In this document: one piece after another, positions 51,997-60,821 of the stretch
How the letters are laid out: each line of letters opens with the position of its first letter
How positions within the stretch are numbered: the first letter of the stretch is position 1
NCBI RefSeq assembly: GCF_003326475.1
Contig: NZ_JPWA01000008.1
Location: 62,001 to 126,000, forward strand
Reading direction: 5' to 3'
Source of the DNA: Thalassospira xianhensis MCCC 1A02616
Lineage (GTDB): Bacteria; Pseudomonadota; Alphaproteobacteria; Rhodospirillales; Thalassospiraceae
DNA: 64,000 nt
Translations under genes and position numbers: made by a program
The notes under the pieces: model-generated
What the model saw: the letters and a program-made list of their open reading frames with translations, nothing else
Databases searched by the model: none
Told to the model about the DNA's origin: nothing

Positions 51997-52692
51997 TTAG
52001 AGCCAGATCTCGTCCATAAACCCTTTCAAATAGCGCTTAGTAGACATTGTTTTACCGGTGTCGTGATGCACGGTCCTGTCGTCTTGGAACCGGATAGTAA
52101 TCACTTTGTCCCCGCGCATGCCGGAACCAATTTGCATCCGTCGCATCTGATTGATGTCGGTGTGCTTGTTCTGGTGCACCAGAGCCTCCAGAGAAGCAAT
52201 CAGGGCTGTCTTAGCTTCACGGAGGTTGTTCTCCCTCTTTCGGCCTTGGCGCGCTTCACAGAGGCCTGTAGGGACATGGAAGACCCTGCAACTGTTTTGA
52301 TGCTTGTTTCTGTGTTGTCCGCCATTACCGGTCCCCGAAAACCACTCTACACGGAAATGACATTCGTCCCGTAGCAGCAACTCTGGCGAAACGCTGCCTT
52401 CCGACGTGATGGAAACGGTCACGGTCGATGAATGGACGCGGCCGCGCTTTTCGGTCGGAGGCACCCGTTGAATTCGGTGTCCGCCAGCTTCTTGCTCAAA
52501 TTTTGTGAGATCTTCGCCCTCAACCTCGAGGGCTATGCTGTAATGTCCCGCGTCACTTGGACTGATATCCTTGACGCGGTGCCTTCAACCTTTACGGTCG
52601 AAGTACTTCTTGTATGCGTTGGCCAAGTCACCAACAAACATCTGACTATCGCTGCCACCTTCAGCAGCGCAGATTTCGACGGTACGTTTCAT
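51997..52692 (-). pseudogene. Class I release-factor-like gene with an in-frame UGA
   Basis: Reading from ATG 52692, the frame has 231 codons with one internal stop, TGA at complement(52585..52587), codon 36. Both sides are in one frame and match release factors: VEICAAEGGSDSQMF before it, then GHRIQRVPPTEKRGR, GTGNGGQ (GGQ at 124-126, which triggers peptide release) and a C-terminal IRFQDDRTVHH segment. The PPT triplet (78-80) is an RF1-type PxT anticodon-like motif. UGA stands where the family has Trp after Gly (RG-W). Either a nonsense mutation or a recoded codon explains this. It lacks the N-terminal domain of full RF1. A GTG at 52464 could start a shorter form. Confidence 0.75.
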
Positions 52693-52882
52693 CGTCTTAC
52701 TCGCTGTTTGATGTTGAAGATATCTGGAATTTCCAGAATTACATCCTACCTCCACCATCACCCAGAAGGAAGGAAAATTTCAATATTTTCGTTTGATATT
52801 CTTGCGATCCAAGGAAAACTCAATAAGGGGATGATTTCATCGTTCTTCAAATGCATCTTTCACTTTTCCAAGGAGAGAATTC

Positions 52883-53434
52883 ATGAAGATATTTGTTCCG
52901 GAAGTTGGAACTCATTTGCGCGTAACCCAGGATTGGACAGCATCAATTCTCTTTGAAACCCGAAATCAAGCGTTTCTGAAATCATTGGGCATAATTGGAT
53001 GCATGCAGGTTGACCCGGAAGCGGAATATAGCGCAGAGGACCATCTGGACCCTAAGAAGTGGAAGGAAGCCAGCTATGACTCTCAAGTGGAAAAGTTCAA
53101 GAAGGCTGAAGCTAAATGCGCCTTTCCGACCGGACCATTCACTGCCTGGAGAGAAGGTTATCGTGCCCGCGGCCGTCTTAGTGTAACGATACCTGCGGAA
53201 ACCGTGCTGCGCGTCGAGCGCGTTTACATTCGCAAAGGGGCTGAGGATTTCAATAGCATCACATTCAAAGTCCTAAAGGTTGATGTCGAGTACTCCAAAA
53301 TGCGTAAAGCTCGGTTCTTCGCTTCCCTGCGGGACATCAACGCTGGTCTAAATGCAGAAGTGCTGGACGAGCAGGACCTAAGTACCGTCCACATCTCAGA
53401 CAGTGATTTGAGTGCCATATTGGACGCAAAGTGA
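52883..53434 (+). CDS. Hypothetical protein (183 aa)
   Basis: ATG 52883 has AAGGAGAG upstream. The protein mixes strands and helices (GRLSVTIPAETVLRVERVYI, then FKVLKVDVEY). It is divergent from the release-factor gene across about 190 bases. No family is recognised. Confidence 0.6.
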   Translation: MKIFVPEVGTHLRVTQDWTASILFETRNQAFLKSLGIIGCMQVDPEAEYSAEDHLDPKKWKEASYDSQVEKFKKAEAKCAFPTGPFTAWREGYRARGRLSVTIPAETVLRVERVYIRKGAEDFNSITFKVLKVDVEYSKMRKARFFASLRDINAGLNAEVLDEQDLSTVHISDSDLSAILDAK

Positions 53435-53525
53435 TTTTTATGCGCTGAACGATTCTAGCGACAGAGAAGCGGCATTTCAGGGACGGATGTTCACCGGGCA
53501 CCCAACAGGAGATTGCTCTTATTTG

Positions 53526-53554
53526 TTGACAAGGAAAAGTTCGGTACTTAAGTT
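53526..53554 (+). promoter_or_regulatory. Promoter for the gene at 53699
   Basis: TTGACA (53526-53531), a 17-base spacer and TAAGTT (53549-53554) fit a sigma-70 promoter. TTGACAAGGA also occurs in leader 3. The distance to the ATG leaves a 5' region of about 140 bases. Confidence 0.6.
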
Positions 53555-53698
53555 TCGCTTCTTAAGCTTCTTGGCAACAAGTACTTGCACCCACCCCTCG
53601 CCCGCGCGCAGCCGTTGGTATCATGGTTCGATACCAACGGTCCACTTGCATCGCATGACGGGAACTTCCACGGAGCTCTGCACAGAAGGAACTGCTCT

Positions 53699-54118
53699 AT
53701 GATACATACAGACCCTGTCGCCGCTTTGCGTGCCTTTATTAACGAAACGCATGATGGTTATCTCGTTCTCCCTGGCGGCTTTTCCCGGGATTTTGCTTCT
53801 CCTGACATGCCAAGCCACGGTATCGCCAACGTTCTGACCAAAGAGAATCTGGTTGATTTGCTGTCAATGCTTGAGGCGCGCGCCCAACCTGAGGAATCCT
53901 CCCATTGCAAGGCATACGCTATGCTATGGTATGGCTCGAAGGTCAATCACAGATTGGGCATAAATAACTTCACCGTCTATGCCGCGACCGAGCATCCTGA
54001 TCGAAGAACGACAATCATCACATTGACTGGGGAAGAATACCAGATCTCTAAAGATGATGGCTCATTGCTCCCCGGATGGTGCTTTTGTGACATCAACGGG
54101 AAACATCTGAAATCCTGA
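53699..54118 (+). CDS. Hypothetical protein (139 aa)
   Basis: ATG 53699 has AGGA upstream; the longer frame from 53585 crosses the promoter and is unlikely. The product has a helical segment (NVLTKENLVDLLSMLEARAQ) and a beta-rich C-terminus. It is not recognised. No neighbour overlaps it. Confidence 0.55.
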   Translation: MIHTDPVAALRAFINETHDGYLVLPGGFSRDFASPDMPSHGIANVLTKENLVDLLSMLEARAQPEESSHCKAYAMLWYGSKVNHRLGINNFTVYAATEHPDRRTTIITLTGEEYQISKDDGSLLPGWCFCDINGKHLKS

Positions 54119-54296
54119 GCGGTGGCAATTAACAGTTCAATGCCTCTTGATTTGTTTCCTGCCCCATGTATGTTTGCTGACACGGGTTTGGTGAAATCCA
54201 GTCAATAGTGACGAAAGCTTACGGCTGTCTCCGAGAGTACCAAGGTCTGACCTACTTCCGAATTGGTAGGCCTTTTGTTCATATATGGAGGAAGCC

Positions 54297-55544
54297 ATGA
54301 AAGACGATATCGTCTATCGACTGCGTTCGACTACCCCTGCCAAAAAGACCGCCAAAAAGCTTAAAGCGTTACTCGCTCCATTGGGTATGGAGTTGCGCCT
54401 TTCGTATGCACAGGAAACGGCTGCAAAGCTGATGGGTTATGACGATTGGCAAGAGCTCATCCAGTCTGTTGCCTCAGAGGATCACGAAGGCCCCGCTGAT
54501 GAGATGCTTGACGATGCGACAGCCAGGAAGCGGACCAAACATCAAAAGAGAGTGCTCTCATCAGTTCTGGGTAGTGAACTCGCAGGTGAAGAGGTTCCGT
54601 TACTGTGGTCGTTGAGAGCCACGGGTATGCCCAACTATATGTTGCCGGATTTTGTTGGGCGTTTGGGCCTGCGTTTAACCGACGAAGACCTCAAAGAACT
54701 GGAAGCTTTCCTCGAATCCTTCCGCATGTTTGAACAAGCCGCTAGGACCATCTTTTCCTATTTTCCCACTCCTCCTAATGGCGTTGACCCTCAATCCAGT
54801 CTTGTTCGCATAGAGTTGGATGGTAATTTCGCCGCGCCAGATATTCCGGTGCCATCGGTCACCCGTGAAGAGGAGATCGAGTTCATCAAAAATGACCAAT
54901 GGATGCATATTCTGAACCAGCTCAAAAACTGGGACAACCTTCCTGAAGCCGACGATTTTGCAATTGAGGAAGCTTGCGAACATCTAGCCACCGCCTACTG
55001 GAATGTTTGTCAGAAATTGAAGGAATTTGGGTCTGCGCCAGTTCTTTTGCGGCTCGCTAACATGCGGATCACGATGTGGCGCAGCATAGTCAATAATGGG
55101 AAGGTGGCGCCGTTCTATACCGCTTTATCACCAGAACCGGTTCTCCGTATCGTCTTTGACTTGTGGAATTTCCGATACTCTGCGGCGAACGAAGGCAGCG
55201 CCAGCAAAGCCATCGCATTGCAGGTTGCCTTGCGTCGAGAATTTCTGGACAGCGGATGGACCGAGGGACAAGGGACAGATTGGAAGCTGGTTGTTCGCGA
55301 GAGTAATGGTCCCCGGCAGGACTTAACCATTAAAGCCAGGACACCAGAAGAAGCCTTTGCGTATGCTGCGGCCGCACGCGGTGCCTTACGGATGCTTAAA
55401 GGGCAAAAAGCAATGGTATTTCGTATCATTGAAGTCAACGGGCAAAAAGTAGTCGGTGAGGAAGCCGCTCGCATTGTTGCTGGGGCCATGGGCCATCCAA
55501 TCATCAAGCGAGGTATTCTTTTTGACGGGAAAAAGCTTCGCTAA
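54297..55544 (+). CDS. Hypothetical protein (415 aa)
   Basis: ATG 54297 lies after GGAGGAAGCC; an ATG 12 bases earlier is inside that site. The N-terminus resembles plasmid proteins that begin with a short AKKLKALLAPLG ... ETAAKLMGYDDWQEL segment. The rest is mostly helical with no catalytic motif. A weak hairpin with a T-run (54251-54276) lies just upstream and could be an attenuator. The function is unknown. Confidence 0.6.
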   Translation: MKDDIVYRLRSTTPAKKTAKKLKALLAPLGMELRLSYAQETAAKLMGYDDWQELIQSVASEDHEGPADEMLDDATARKRTKHQKRVLSSVLGSELAGEEVPLLWSLRATGMPNYMLPDFVGRLGLRLTDEDLKELEAFLESFRMFEQAARTIFSYFPTPPNGVDPQSSLVRIELDGNFAAPDIPVPSVTREEEIEFIKNDQWMHILNQLKNWDNLPEADDFAIEEACEHLATAYWNVCQKLKEFGSAPVLLRLANMRITMWRSIVNNGKVAPFYTALSPEPVLRIVFDLWNFRYSAANEGSASKAIALQVALRREFLDSGWTEGQGTDWKLVVRESNGPRQDLTIKARTPEEAFAYAAAARGALRMLKGQKAMVFRIIEVNGQKVVGEEAARIVAGAMGHPIIKRGILFDGKKLR

Positions 55545-55625
55545 TCTTTAACTGCTGACAAAAACTCGTCGGGATACTATTTTCCCGTTAGGTAACAGCT
55601 TGATAGTCGCCCCTGGGAGGTATGG

Positions 55626-56063
55626 ATGTTAGATGATGCATGGATTGTCGGGGCGGTCTTGTCCAAGCAAATACGAGATATTGCAAACGATCGCGATGAG
55701 TGGGCAGCCCACTCATCGCGAATAGCCAAGAACCGGGACTCATGGAAAGAGCACGCTAAAAGCGTAGAGCTTAGCCGGGATGAATGGAAGGCATATGCTC
55801 AACAGCTAGAGCAAGAGCGTGATGGGCTTGTCGATTTTGGGAACAACCTGCTCGCCAATATTGCCCAACTTCAAGCTCACGTTGCGGGGCTCAAACATGT
55901 GGTGAAATCTCTGCAAAAGATACATCCCGATTCCGTTGTTTTCAGTGCAAGTGACGAGATAAGTAATGAGGGAAAGCATTTTGCCGTAGCCGACCTTTTG
56001 TATTTAAAAGCATATAACCAAGTGCTGGAAAAACTGGGCACGCAGGCAAAACATAAGCAGTAA
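55626..56063 (+). CDS. Coiled-coil protein (145 aa), paralogue of the next gene
   Basis: The ATG has GGGAGGT upstream. After a short hydrophobic start (MLDDAWIVGAVLSKQI) the protein is a long charged coiled coil (RDEWAAHSSRIAKNRDSWKE ... VELSRDEWKAYAQ). The next gene shares the start (D.A.IVG.(V/M)L.K.I) and a VAGLK segment. A structural or nucleoid-binding role is possible but not supported further. Confidence 0.55.
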   Translation: MLDDAWIVGAVLSKQIRDIANDRDEWAAHSSRIAKNRDSWKEHAKSVELSRDEWKAYAQQLEQERDGLVDFGNNLLANIAQLQAHVAGLKHVVKSLQKIHPDSVVFSASDEISNEGKHFAVADLLYLKAYNQVLEKLGTQAKHKQ

Positions 56064-56083
56064 AACTTTTCAAGCATTAAATG

Positions 56084-56112
56084 TTGACAAGAACAGTTTT
56101 GTAAACTATTTT
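56084..56112 (+). promoter_or_regulatory. Promoter of the second coiled-coil gene
   Basis: TTGACA (56084-56089), 17 bases and TATTTT (56107-56112) precede the ATG at 56161. The gene is thus expressed independently of the upstream copy. Confidence 0.6.
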
Positions 56113-56160
56113 GCTTGTAAGGATTGAATTTTGATGGGCCACGAGCCCGAGGAGGCATAA

Positions 56161-56520
56161 ATGTCAGATGCAATGATTGTTGGGTCAATGCTGGCCAAAG
56201 AGATACAGGAAGTTGCCGATGCTCGGGACGCATGGAAGACGCATGCGCAGAAGGTTGAGGAAAACCGAGATAAGTGGAAGAAGTATGCTGAAACTGTTCA
56301 GGTTGAACTGGCGATACAGCAGGCTTATGTTGCAGGCCTGAAGGCGATAATTGAAGCCGCTAAAAGTATGCATGCAAACTCACCATTGTTTTCTGGAAGT
56401 GGTGCCTCCTTTAAAGATGGTTCTGCCAAAAGCATAGCTGATAAGAAATTTGAGGCGGCATTCGATGCGAAGGCAAAAGAACTTGGCATAACAAACCCGG
56501 AAGACCACAGAGCTAGTTAA
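56161..56520 (+). CDS. Coiled-coil protein (119 aa), paralogue of the previous gene
   Basis: The product shares MSDAMIVGSMLAKEIQEVAD and a charged coiled coil (RDAWKTHAQKVEENRDKWKK) with the upstream copy, then diverges. GAGGAGG precedes the ATG. A strong bidirectional terminator follows 24 bases after the stop. The two genes look like a tandem duplication with one copy shortened. Confidence 0.55.
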   Translation: MSDAMIVGSMLAKEIQEVADARDAWKTHAQKVEENRDKWKKYAETVQVELAIQQAYVAGLKAIIEAAKSMHANSPLFSGSGASFKDGSAKSIADKKFEAAFDAKAKELGITNPEDHRAS

Positions 56521-56543
56521 AGCCAAAGTTCTTCCGGGTTAAG

Positions 56544-56577
56544 AAAAAGAGCAGCCAAGATTTGGCTGCTCTTTTTT
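56544..56577. terminator. Bidirectional terminator
   Basis: AAAAAGAGCAGCCAA (56544-56558) pairs with TTGGCTGCTCTTTTT around a three-base loop. T-runs stand on both sides, so it ends the rightward coiled-coil gene and the leftward DotA/TraY gene. Confidence 0.93.
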
Positions 56578-56581
56578 GCAT

Positions 56582-59500
56582 TTAGGTCCCTTTTATGCCA
56601 GTTGGTAGAGATCCCGTAGATGGCGGCTCTCCTCCGTTAGTACCGGTAGTTGGTGGCTCCGGCGGGTCTCCACCTTCTGAGCCAACTGGAGGCTTCCCAT
56701 TATCTCCCTGCCGATTACCTCGCCCTTGGTTGATACCAGCTGCCAAACCACCCTTACCAGCCATTGAACTCGTACCCGAGCGGATTTCGCCGACAACGAA
56801 GGCAGTGGATTGTTTTGCATCGTTGTCTTCGCCAAGGTTCTCACCGTTCTGACCGAACCAACGCGATACACGGTCAGGAACCTGGTTAATCAGCTGGAAA
56901 GAGCGCATCGCAATCTGATAGTGCATGTAAGTCAGAATCACCGCCATTACGAAACCGCCAACTAAGCCGCTGACGTTGGCACTGGTTGCTGCCAAAACAG
57001 CCGGATAGAAGGTCACGTATATGAGCCAGATAAGCGCCTCGAAAACCAAGATCGAGAATAGAAGACCAAGGACCGCCAGGGGAATGCGTAGGAACAGGTT
57101 GAACAGAATCATGTAACCTGGACGCTGAACTTGGTCGACATAGTCTTGACCATCCATACGGATGTGGAAGAATGCCCAAAGCGGTGCAGCAATGACGCCT
57201 TCAACAACGAGAATGAGCATACCCGTCACAAAGAAGAAGAACTGGATGAACGGTATCATTGGCAGGACGAATGCGTGGATAACCCCCACAGCCAATAGCC
57301 CCACGCAGAACATCATCAAGAACATCATGAGCGATGCAGGCATTTGGCCGCCCAGTGCGCCAGCAATTTTGGAACCGACCGTTGCCGCAGCTCCTGCAAG
57401 TTTCCCTGCGGGGAATAGCTTGGCTGCAAACCAAACGGCTATGACCATGTAGAACAAGTTCAGGATTAAGTGCCCAAATCCGACCATCTGCTGCATGGCA
57501 GAGCCATTCCCAGGCTCAATCTCTGCCAAGCTGACAAGTGCCATCATTAGATACTGACCGGGCTTTCCGAGAACAGTGTAGAACGAGACGACATCTGGCT
57601 CCACCTGCCCTGCTCGCGCAGCCTGCTGATCAAGAGCCAGCGTAGAACTGACCTCTTTATCCCAAACGGCCCGGAACTTCGGCATAACACCGGTGGTTTC
57701 GTCAAACAGCAGTTTTGCCGCATCCGTGTTGTCAATCTTAACCGTATTGCCTTCTTCGAACTCTGGCATGTCACCGAGAACTTCGAAAACCTGGCTGTTG
57801 ATACGAGACAGAGCGACGTAGTAAGGCCCAGCAGAAATCCAGCCAGCCGATTTCGCCGCCGTCTGGAACTCCGACATGGTTACGCTGTTGACTTTAGCTA
57901 AATATGCTTCGGCTGCGGTCAGGAGAGCATTATCGAATACGGTCTTCGCATCGAAGGCTGCGTTAGTGGTTGCAACCAACGAATCAACCGAAACAGCCTC
58001 CTGACCGGCCGTCATGTTCTTGGCAAACTGAATAGCTAACTTTCTGAGCTCGGCTCGCAGGGAGGTGATTGCAGCCAGGCGCGCTGTGTCAAAAGCAAGC
58101 TGAGCGTCTGCGCCACTGGTTTCGCCCATAGCAAATGAACCGGTCATGGAACCACAGACGCCGTAATCCCATTTCAGTTCTTGGACTACTCCTCCGTACA
58201 GCGAAGCGTCTTTTGCCTGACGCTCATTGTTCGAGAGCACGTTACCAACTTCGAGGAAGTCTTTCGTGATTTCCCAGCCGGTATTCAAATACGACATCAG
58301 GTCGCGATTGATTTTGTATCCCGGTGAAGCATTGTAAGGGTCGACATAGCGATATGAGGAGGTCGGAACTGACGCTCCAGTGACGGCATCCGATGTTCCC
58401 TGGAAAACCTCAAGGGCCGCGTAGCAGACTTCTGCCTTCGCAAGATTAACCACAAAGGGCATGGTCTCACGAAGGTTCTGGTTCTGAACCTGAGCAACTG
58501 ATAGGTTATCAACAACACCCGCCCAAACCATGTTCCCGATATTGCCACCCCAAACAGCAACCTGAAGGACAATGAGCTGAGCAGCGCAGTAGCCTTTAAT
58601 CACCGGGGCAAGCATGCCGACACCTGCGACAACACGGACTGGAGCCCAAATCTGGTGCCACCGCTCTCCAAGAACCTTACCTTCGTGCGCCGTCGAAATC
58701 ATACCAACGAACAACTGATATGTCATGGCCACCGAGGCAACGGACATCAAGACGGTCAGCAGCGCCGCAAAGCCGCCCGCAATGCCATTTGAAATCGGGG
58801 TGACTGATGCCGCAGAGAGCGAGCCAGAGAAAGGAGGCACTCCTGGGAAGACCAGCTCCAAAAGCTTCCACCACAAGTCCGTTGTTTCCGGATTTGAGAA
58901 AGCTTTCTGAATGATATCCGACGTAGACGCATCGTCGGCCATTGCAGTCCCGGCCGGGAAAGACGCCAACGCTGCCGTCGTAACAATCAGCAAGAATGCA
59001 GCGACGACCCCGCTCCCGCTTCCTCCCCCTCCGGCTCGCGTGTAAGGCTCTGTCCACCATGCAGACGGCGTCTTGACCCACTGGCCAAAGCTACCAAGCC
59101 GCATGGTGCGGAACTGCCAGTTATAGAACGCCTGCCTGCACGTGAGAGCGAAGAGAACGGGTGTCAGCATAAATCGGCTCAAGACATCGAGGAACATACC
59201 GACACTGCCGAAAGCGGAGAAGCTCAGCGGGTAGAACCTGAACGTCAGAATGCCCACCGCCAGGGAAATACCGAGCAGCATGAAATAGAGCATAAAGCCG
59301 CGGTGAGTCATGTCCTGCGAATTGTGGACGTCTTTGTCAGACTTGCCATATTGGTGTTGAGCAAGCTTGAAGCGTTCAGCTTCATCCGTCACATCCGAAG
59401 GCAACCGTTCGCTTTCCTCAACAGTGGTTCGATGAAAGACAAACTTTGCTGTCAGCTTGATGCCGTCATATCCGGCTTTCCCAAGCTTTTTGACACCTTG

Positions 59501-59659
59501 TAGGGTGGACTTGAATGCCGACAAGCCCGTCAAATACATCAGCTTTGACTGCTTGAACTCGCCTACGCCAACGACATCGTCTTTTGCAATGCTGACGAGC
59601 TCATCCCGAAACGCGTGGGATCTCCCATTGGATCCGTTCTTTTTCTCTATTTCGCTCAT
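56582..59659 (-). CDS. DotA/TraY-family conjugal transfer membrane protein
   Basis: This 1025-residue protein has an N-terminal extension with several membrane segments (about residues 120-235) and then the DotA/TraY pattern: a periplasmic part with TTDLWWKLLELVFPGVPPFSG, another membrane pair near 300-370, a long periplasmic domain, and a C-terminal group of five or so membrane segments (from about 720 to 930). The end is rich in Pro, Gly and Thr. DotA/TraY is an inner-membrane subunit of type IVB secretion and of IncI-type conjugation. The ATG has GAGGAAGC upstream. No other tra genes are in the window. Confidence 0.9.
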   Translation of the reverse strand: MSEIEKKNGSNGRSHAFRDELVSIAKDDVVGVGEFKQSKLMYLTGLSAFKSTLQGVKKLGKAGYDGIKLTAKFVFHRTTVEESERLPSDVTDEAERFKLAQHQYGKSDKDVHNSQDMTHRGFMLYFMLLGISLAVGILTFRFYPLSFSAFGSVGMFLDVLSRFMLTPVLFALTCRQAFYNWQFRTMRLGSFGQWVKTPSAWWTEPYTRAGGGGSGSGVVAAFLLIVTTAALASFPAGTAMADDASTSDIIQKAFSNPETTDLWWKLLELVFPGVPPFSGSLSAASVTPISNGIAGGFAALLTVLMSVASVAMTYQLFVGMISTAHEGKVLGERWHQIWAPVRVVAGVGMLAPVIKGYCAAQLIVLQVAVWGGNIGNMVWAGVVDNLSVAQVQNQNLRETMPFVVNLAKAEVCYAALEVFQGTSDAVTGASVPTSSYRYVDPYNASPGYKINRDLMSYLNTGWEITKDFLEVGNVLSNNERQAKDASLYGGVVQELKWDYGVCGSMTGSFAMGETSGADAQLAFDTARLAAITSLRAELRKLAIQFAKNMTAGQEAVSVDSLVATTNAAFDAKTVFDNALLTAAEAYLAKVNSVTMSEFQTAAKSAGWISAGPYYVALSRINSQVFEVLGDMPEFEEGNTVKIDNTDAAKLLFDETTGVMPKFRAVWDKEVSSTLALDQQAARAGQVEPDVVSFYTVLGKPGQYLMMALVSLAEIEPGNGSAMQQMVGFGHLILNLFYMVIAVWFAAKLFPAGKLAGAAATVGSKIAGALGGQMPASLMMFLMMFCVGLLAVGVIHAFVLPMIPFIQFFFFVTGMLILVVEGVIAAPLWAFFHIRMDGQDYVDQVQRPGYMILFNLFLRIPLAVLGLLFSILVFEALIWLIYVTFYPAVLAATSANVSGLVGGFVMAVILTYMHYQIAMRSFQLINQVPDRVSRWFGQNGENLGEDNDAKQSTAFVVGEIRSGTSSMAGKGGLAAGINQGRGNRQGDNGKPPVGSEGGDPPEPPTTGTNGGEPPSTGSLPTGIKGT

Positions 59660-59943
59660 CTATAGCTTCCTCACTGCTTGAGGCCATCAGTATCTTGATG
59701 TCGGCCGTCGCATCGGTTCAAAGGATTTATGCTATAATGATGACATCAACAAATCCTTCGGCGCTACCTGTTTCTTAAAGAAAATGGCACCGCAAAAGGA
59801 TTATTGTTCTCGATTATGCTAGAGACAAAGGAAATTTAAGGCAAGTCTCGCATAATTGAGAAAATTAATAGCAAATTTATTGACACCGCAAGGAAAATGA
59901 TTCACTTCTGTCACTTGCATCTGTAATATATGAAGGACCGAGT

Positions 59944-60282
59944 ATGCCCCATCCACCTGAGATGAAAATACCGGAAACCGCACAGGACTCGCGGGAATAC
60001 CAACAACAAAAAACTTACCTGCCTTTTGAAAGGGCATATGCGGAGCGAGAATTGTACGGAGGTGTCGGACGAAGAACCAAGGGATCATTCGATCTTGAAA
60101 TGCGTACACGACCAGATGTCGAGGTTATGGATCTACTAGAGATGGGGAGACTTCCAGGCGCTGAAGAAACGCATGAGTACCTTCGTCTAGCTGAAATTAA
60201 AGTGTTCTATTCGCGTAGAGATGCAGCCAATAGTAGCTATGCCCCCAAATCTTTGTTACAAAGGTGCGCGTCATTAGAGTGA
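59944..60282 (+). CDS. Hypothetical protein (112 aa)
   Basis: The ATG has AAGGACCGAG upstream. The product is charged and probably soluble, with many Glu and Arg residues. It ends 27 bases before the next gene and is likely cotranscribed with it. No family is recognised. About 280 bases upstream are gene-free and contain TTGACA at 59880. Confidence 0.55.
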   Translation: MPHPPEMKIPETAQDSREYQQQKTYLPFERAYAERELYGGVGRRTKGSFDLEMRTRPDVEVMDLLEMGRLPGAEETHEYLRLAEIKVFYSRRDAANSSYAPKSLLQRCASLE

Positions 60283-60308
60283 TTGTTTACCCACTTCAGG
60301 TAGTGTAG

Positions 60309-60788
60309 ATGGCAGATAATTTAATGTGCAGTCCCAAGTCGTTAGCGGAAGTTCCGCGTCGCGTGAAAGAACATGACCAAGACTTTCACGTAGTTTTTCA
60401 CGAATTCCTAGACACCTTCTACGTTGAAGAGGATAAGACTCTCAAGTACGCAATGTTGACCGAGTGCCCAGATTTTCTTGAAGACGATGTTAAAGATTCT
60501 TACATCGGCGGTGTTGCTGAATATCTTTGCTATCGGTGGGGTATCGGCACTCCACCAGAATGGACCAACGATCCTCGGCGCTTTCTAAAAAAGCCATGGT
60601 TCCCTCCTGGAGTGGAAACAGAAAAACCGCGGTTGCTTGTTGAGAGTCCATCTGCTTTTAAACGTCGCTTGATTTTTATCGAAGCAGAGCCACTGCGGAG
60701 AATTAGCATGCCTCATGACGGAAGGTGGTTCGCTTATGAGGAGATGCGTACCAGCCTTAAGCAGGACGTTTACCTTAGTCTTTGGTAA
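60309..60788 (+). CDS. Possible antitoxin-like partner of a nucleotidyltransferase toxin
   Basis: This 159-residue protein has PPEWTNDPRRFLKKPWFPPG, then LVESPSAFKRRLIFIEAEPLRR. That layout (PxWxxDPxRFL..PWxP then ESPxAFRRR.IFI) is one I associate with partners of nucleotidyltransferases in toxin-antitoxin pairs; this is memory of a pattern, not a search. The nucleotidyltransferase at 61814 is near, but the minus-strand gene at 60822-61655 lies between. AGGTAGTGTAG precedes the ATG. Confidence 0.5.
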   Translation: MADNLMCSPKSLAEVPRRVKEHDQDFHVVFHEFLDTFYVEEDKTLKYAMLTECPDFLEDDVKDSYIGGVAEYLCYRWGIGTPPEWTNDPRRFLKKPWFPPGVETEKPRLLVESPSAFKRRLIFIEAEPLRRISMPHDGRWFAYEEMRTSLKQDVYLSLW

Positions 60789-60821
60789 CGCTGGAAACCC
60801 GCTCTTAGTGGGATAAAGACC

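Noticed and set aside
52585-52692. RF2-style programmed frameshift in the release-factor gene
   Set aside because: Both sides of the UGA are in the same frame, so no frameshift is needed, and the codon before it is GGT rather than the slippery CTT.
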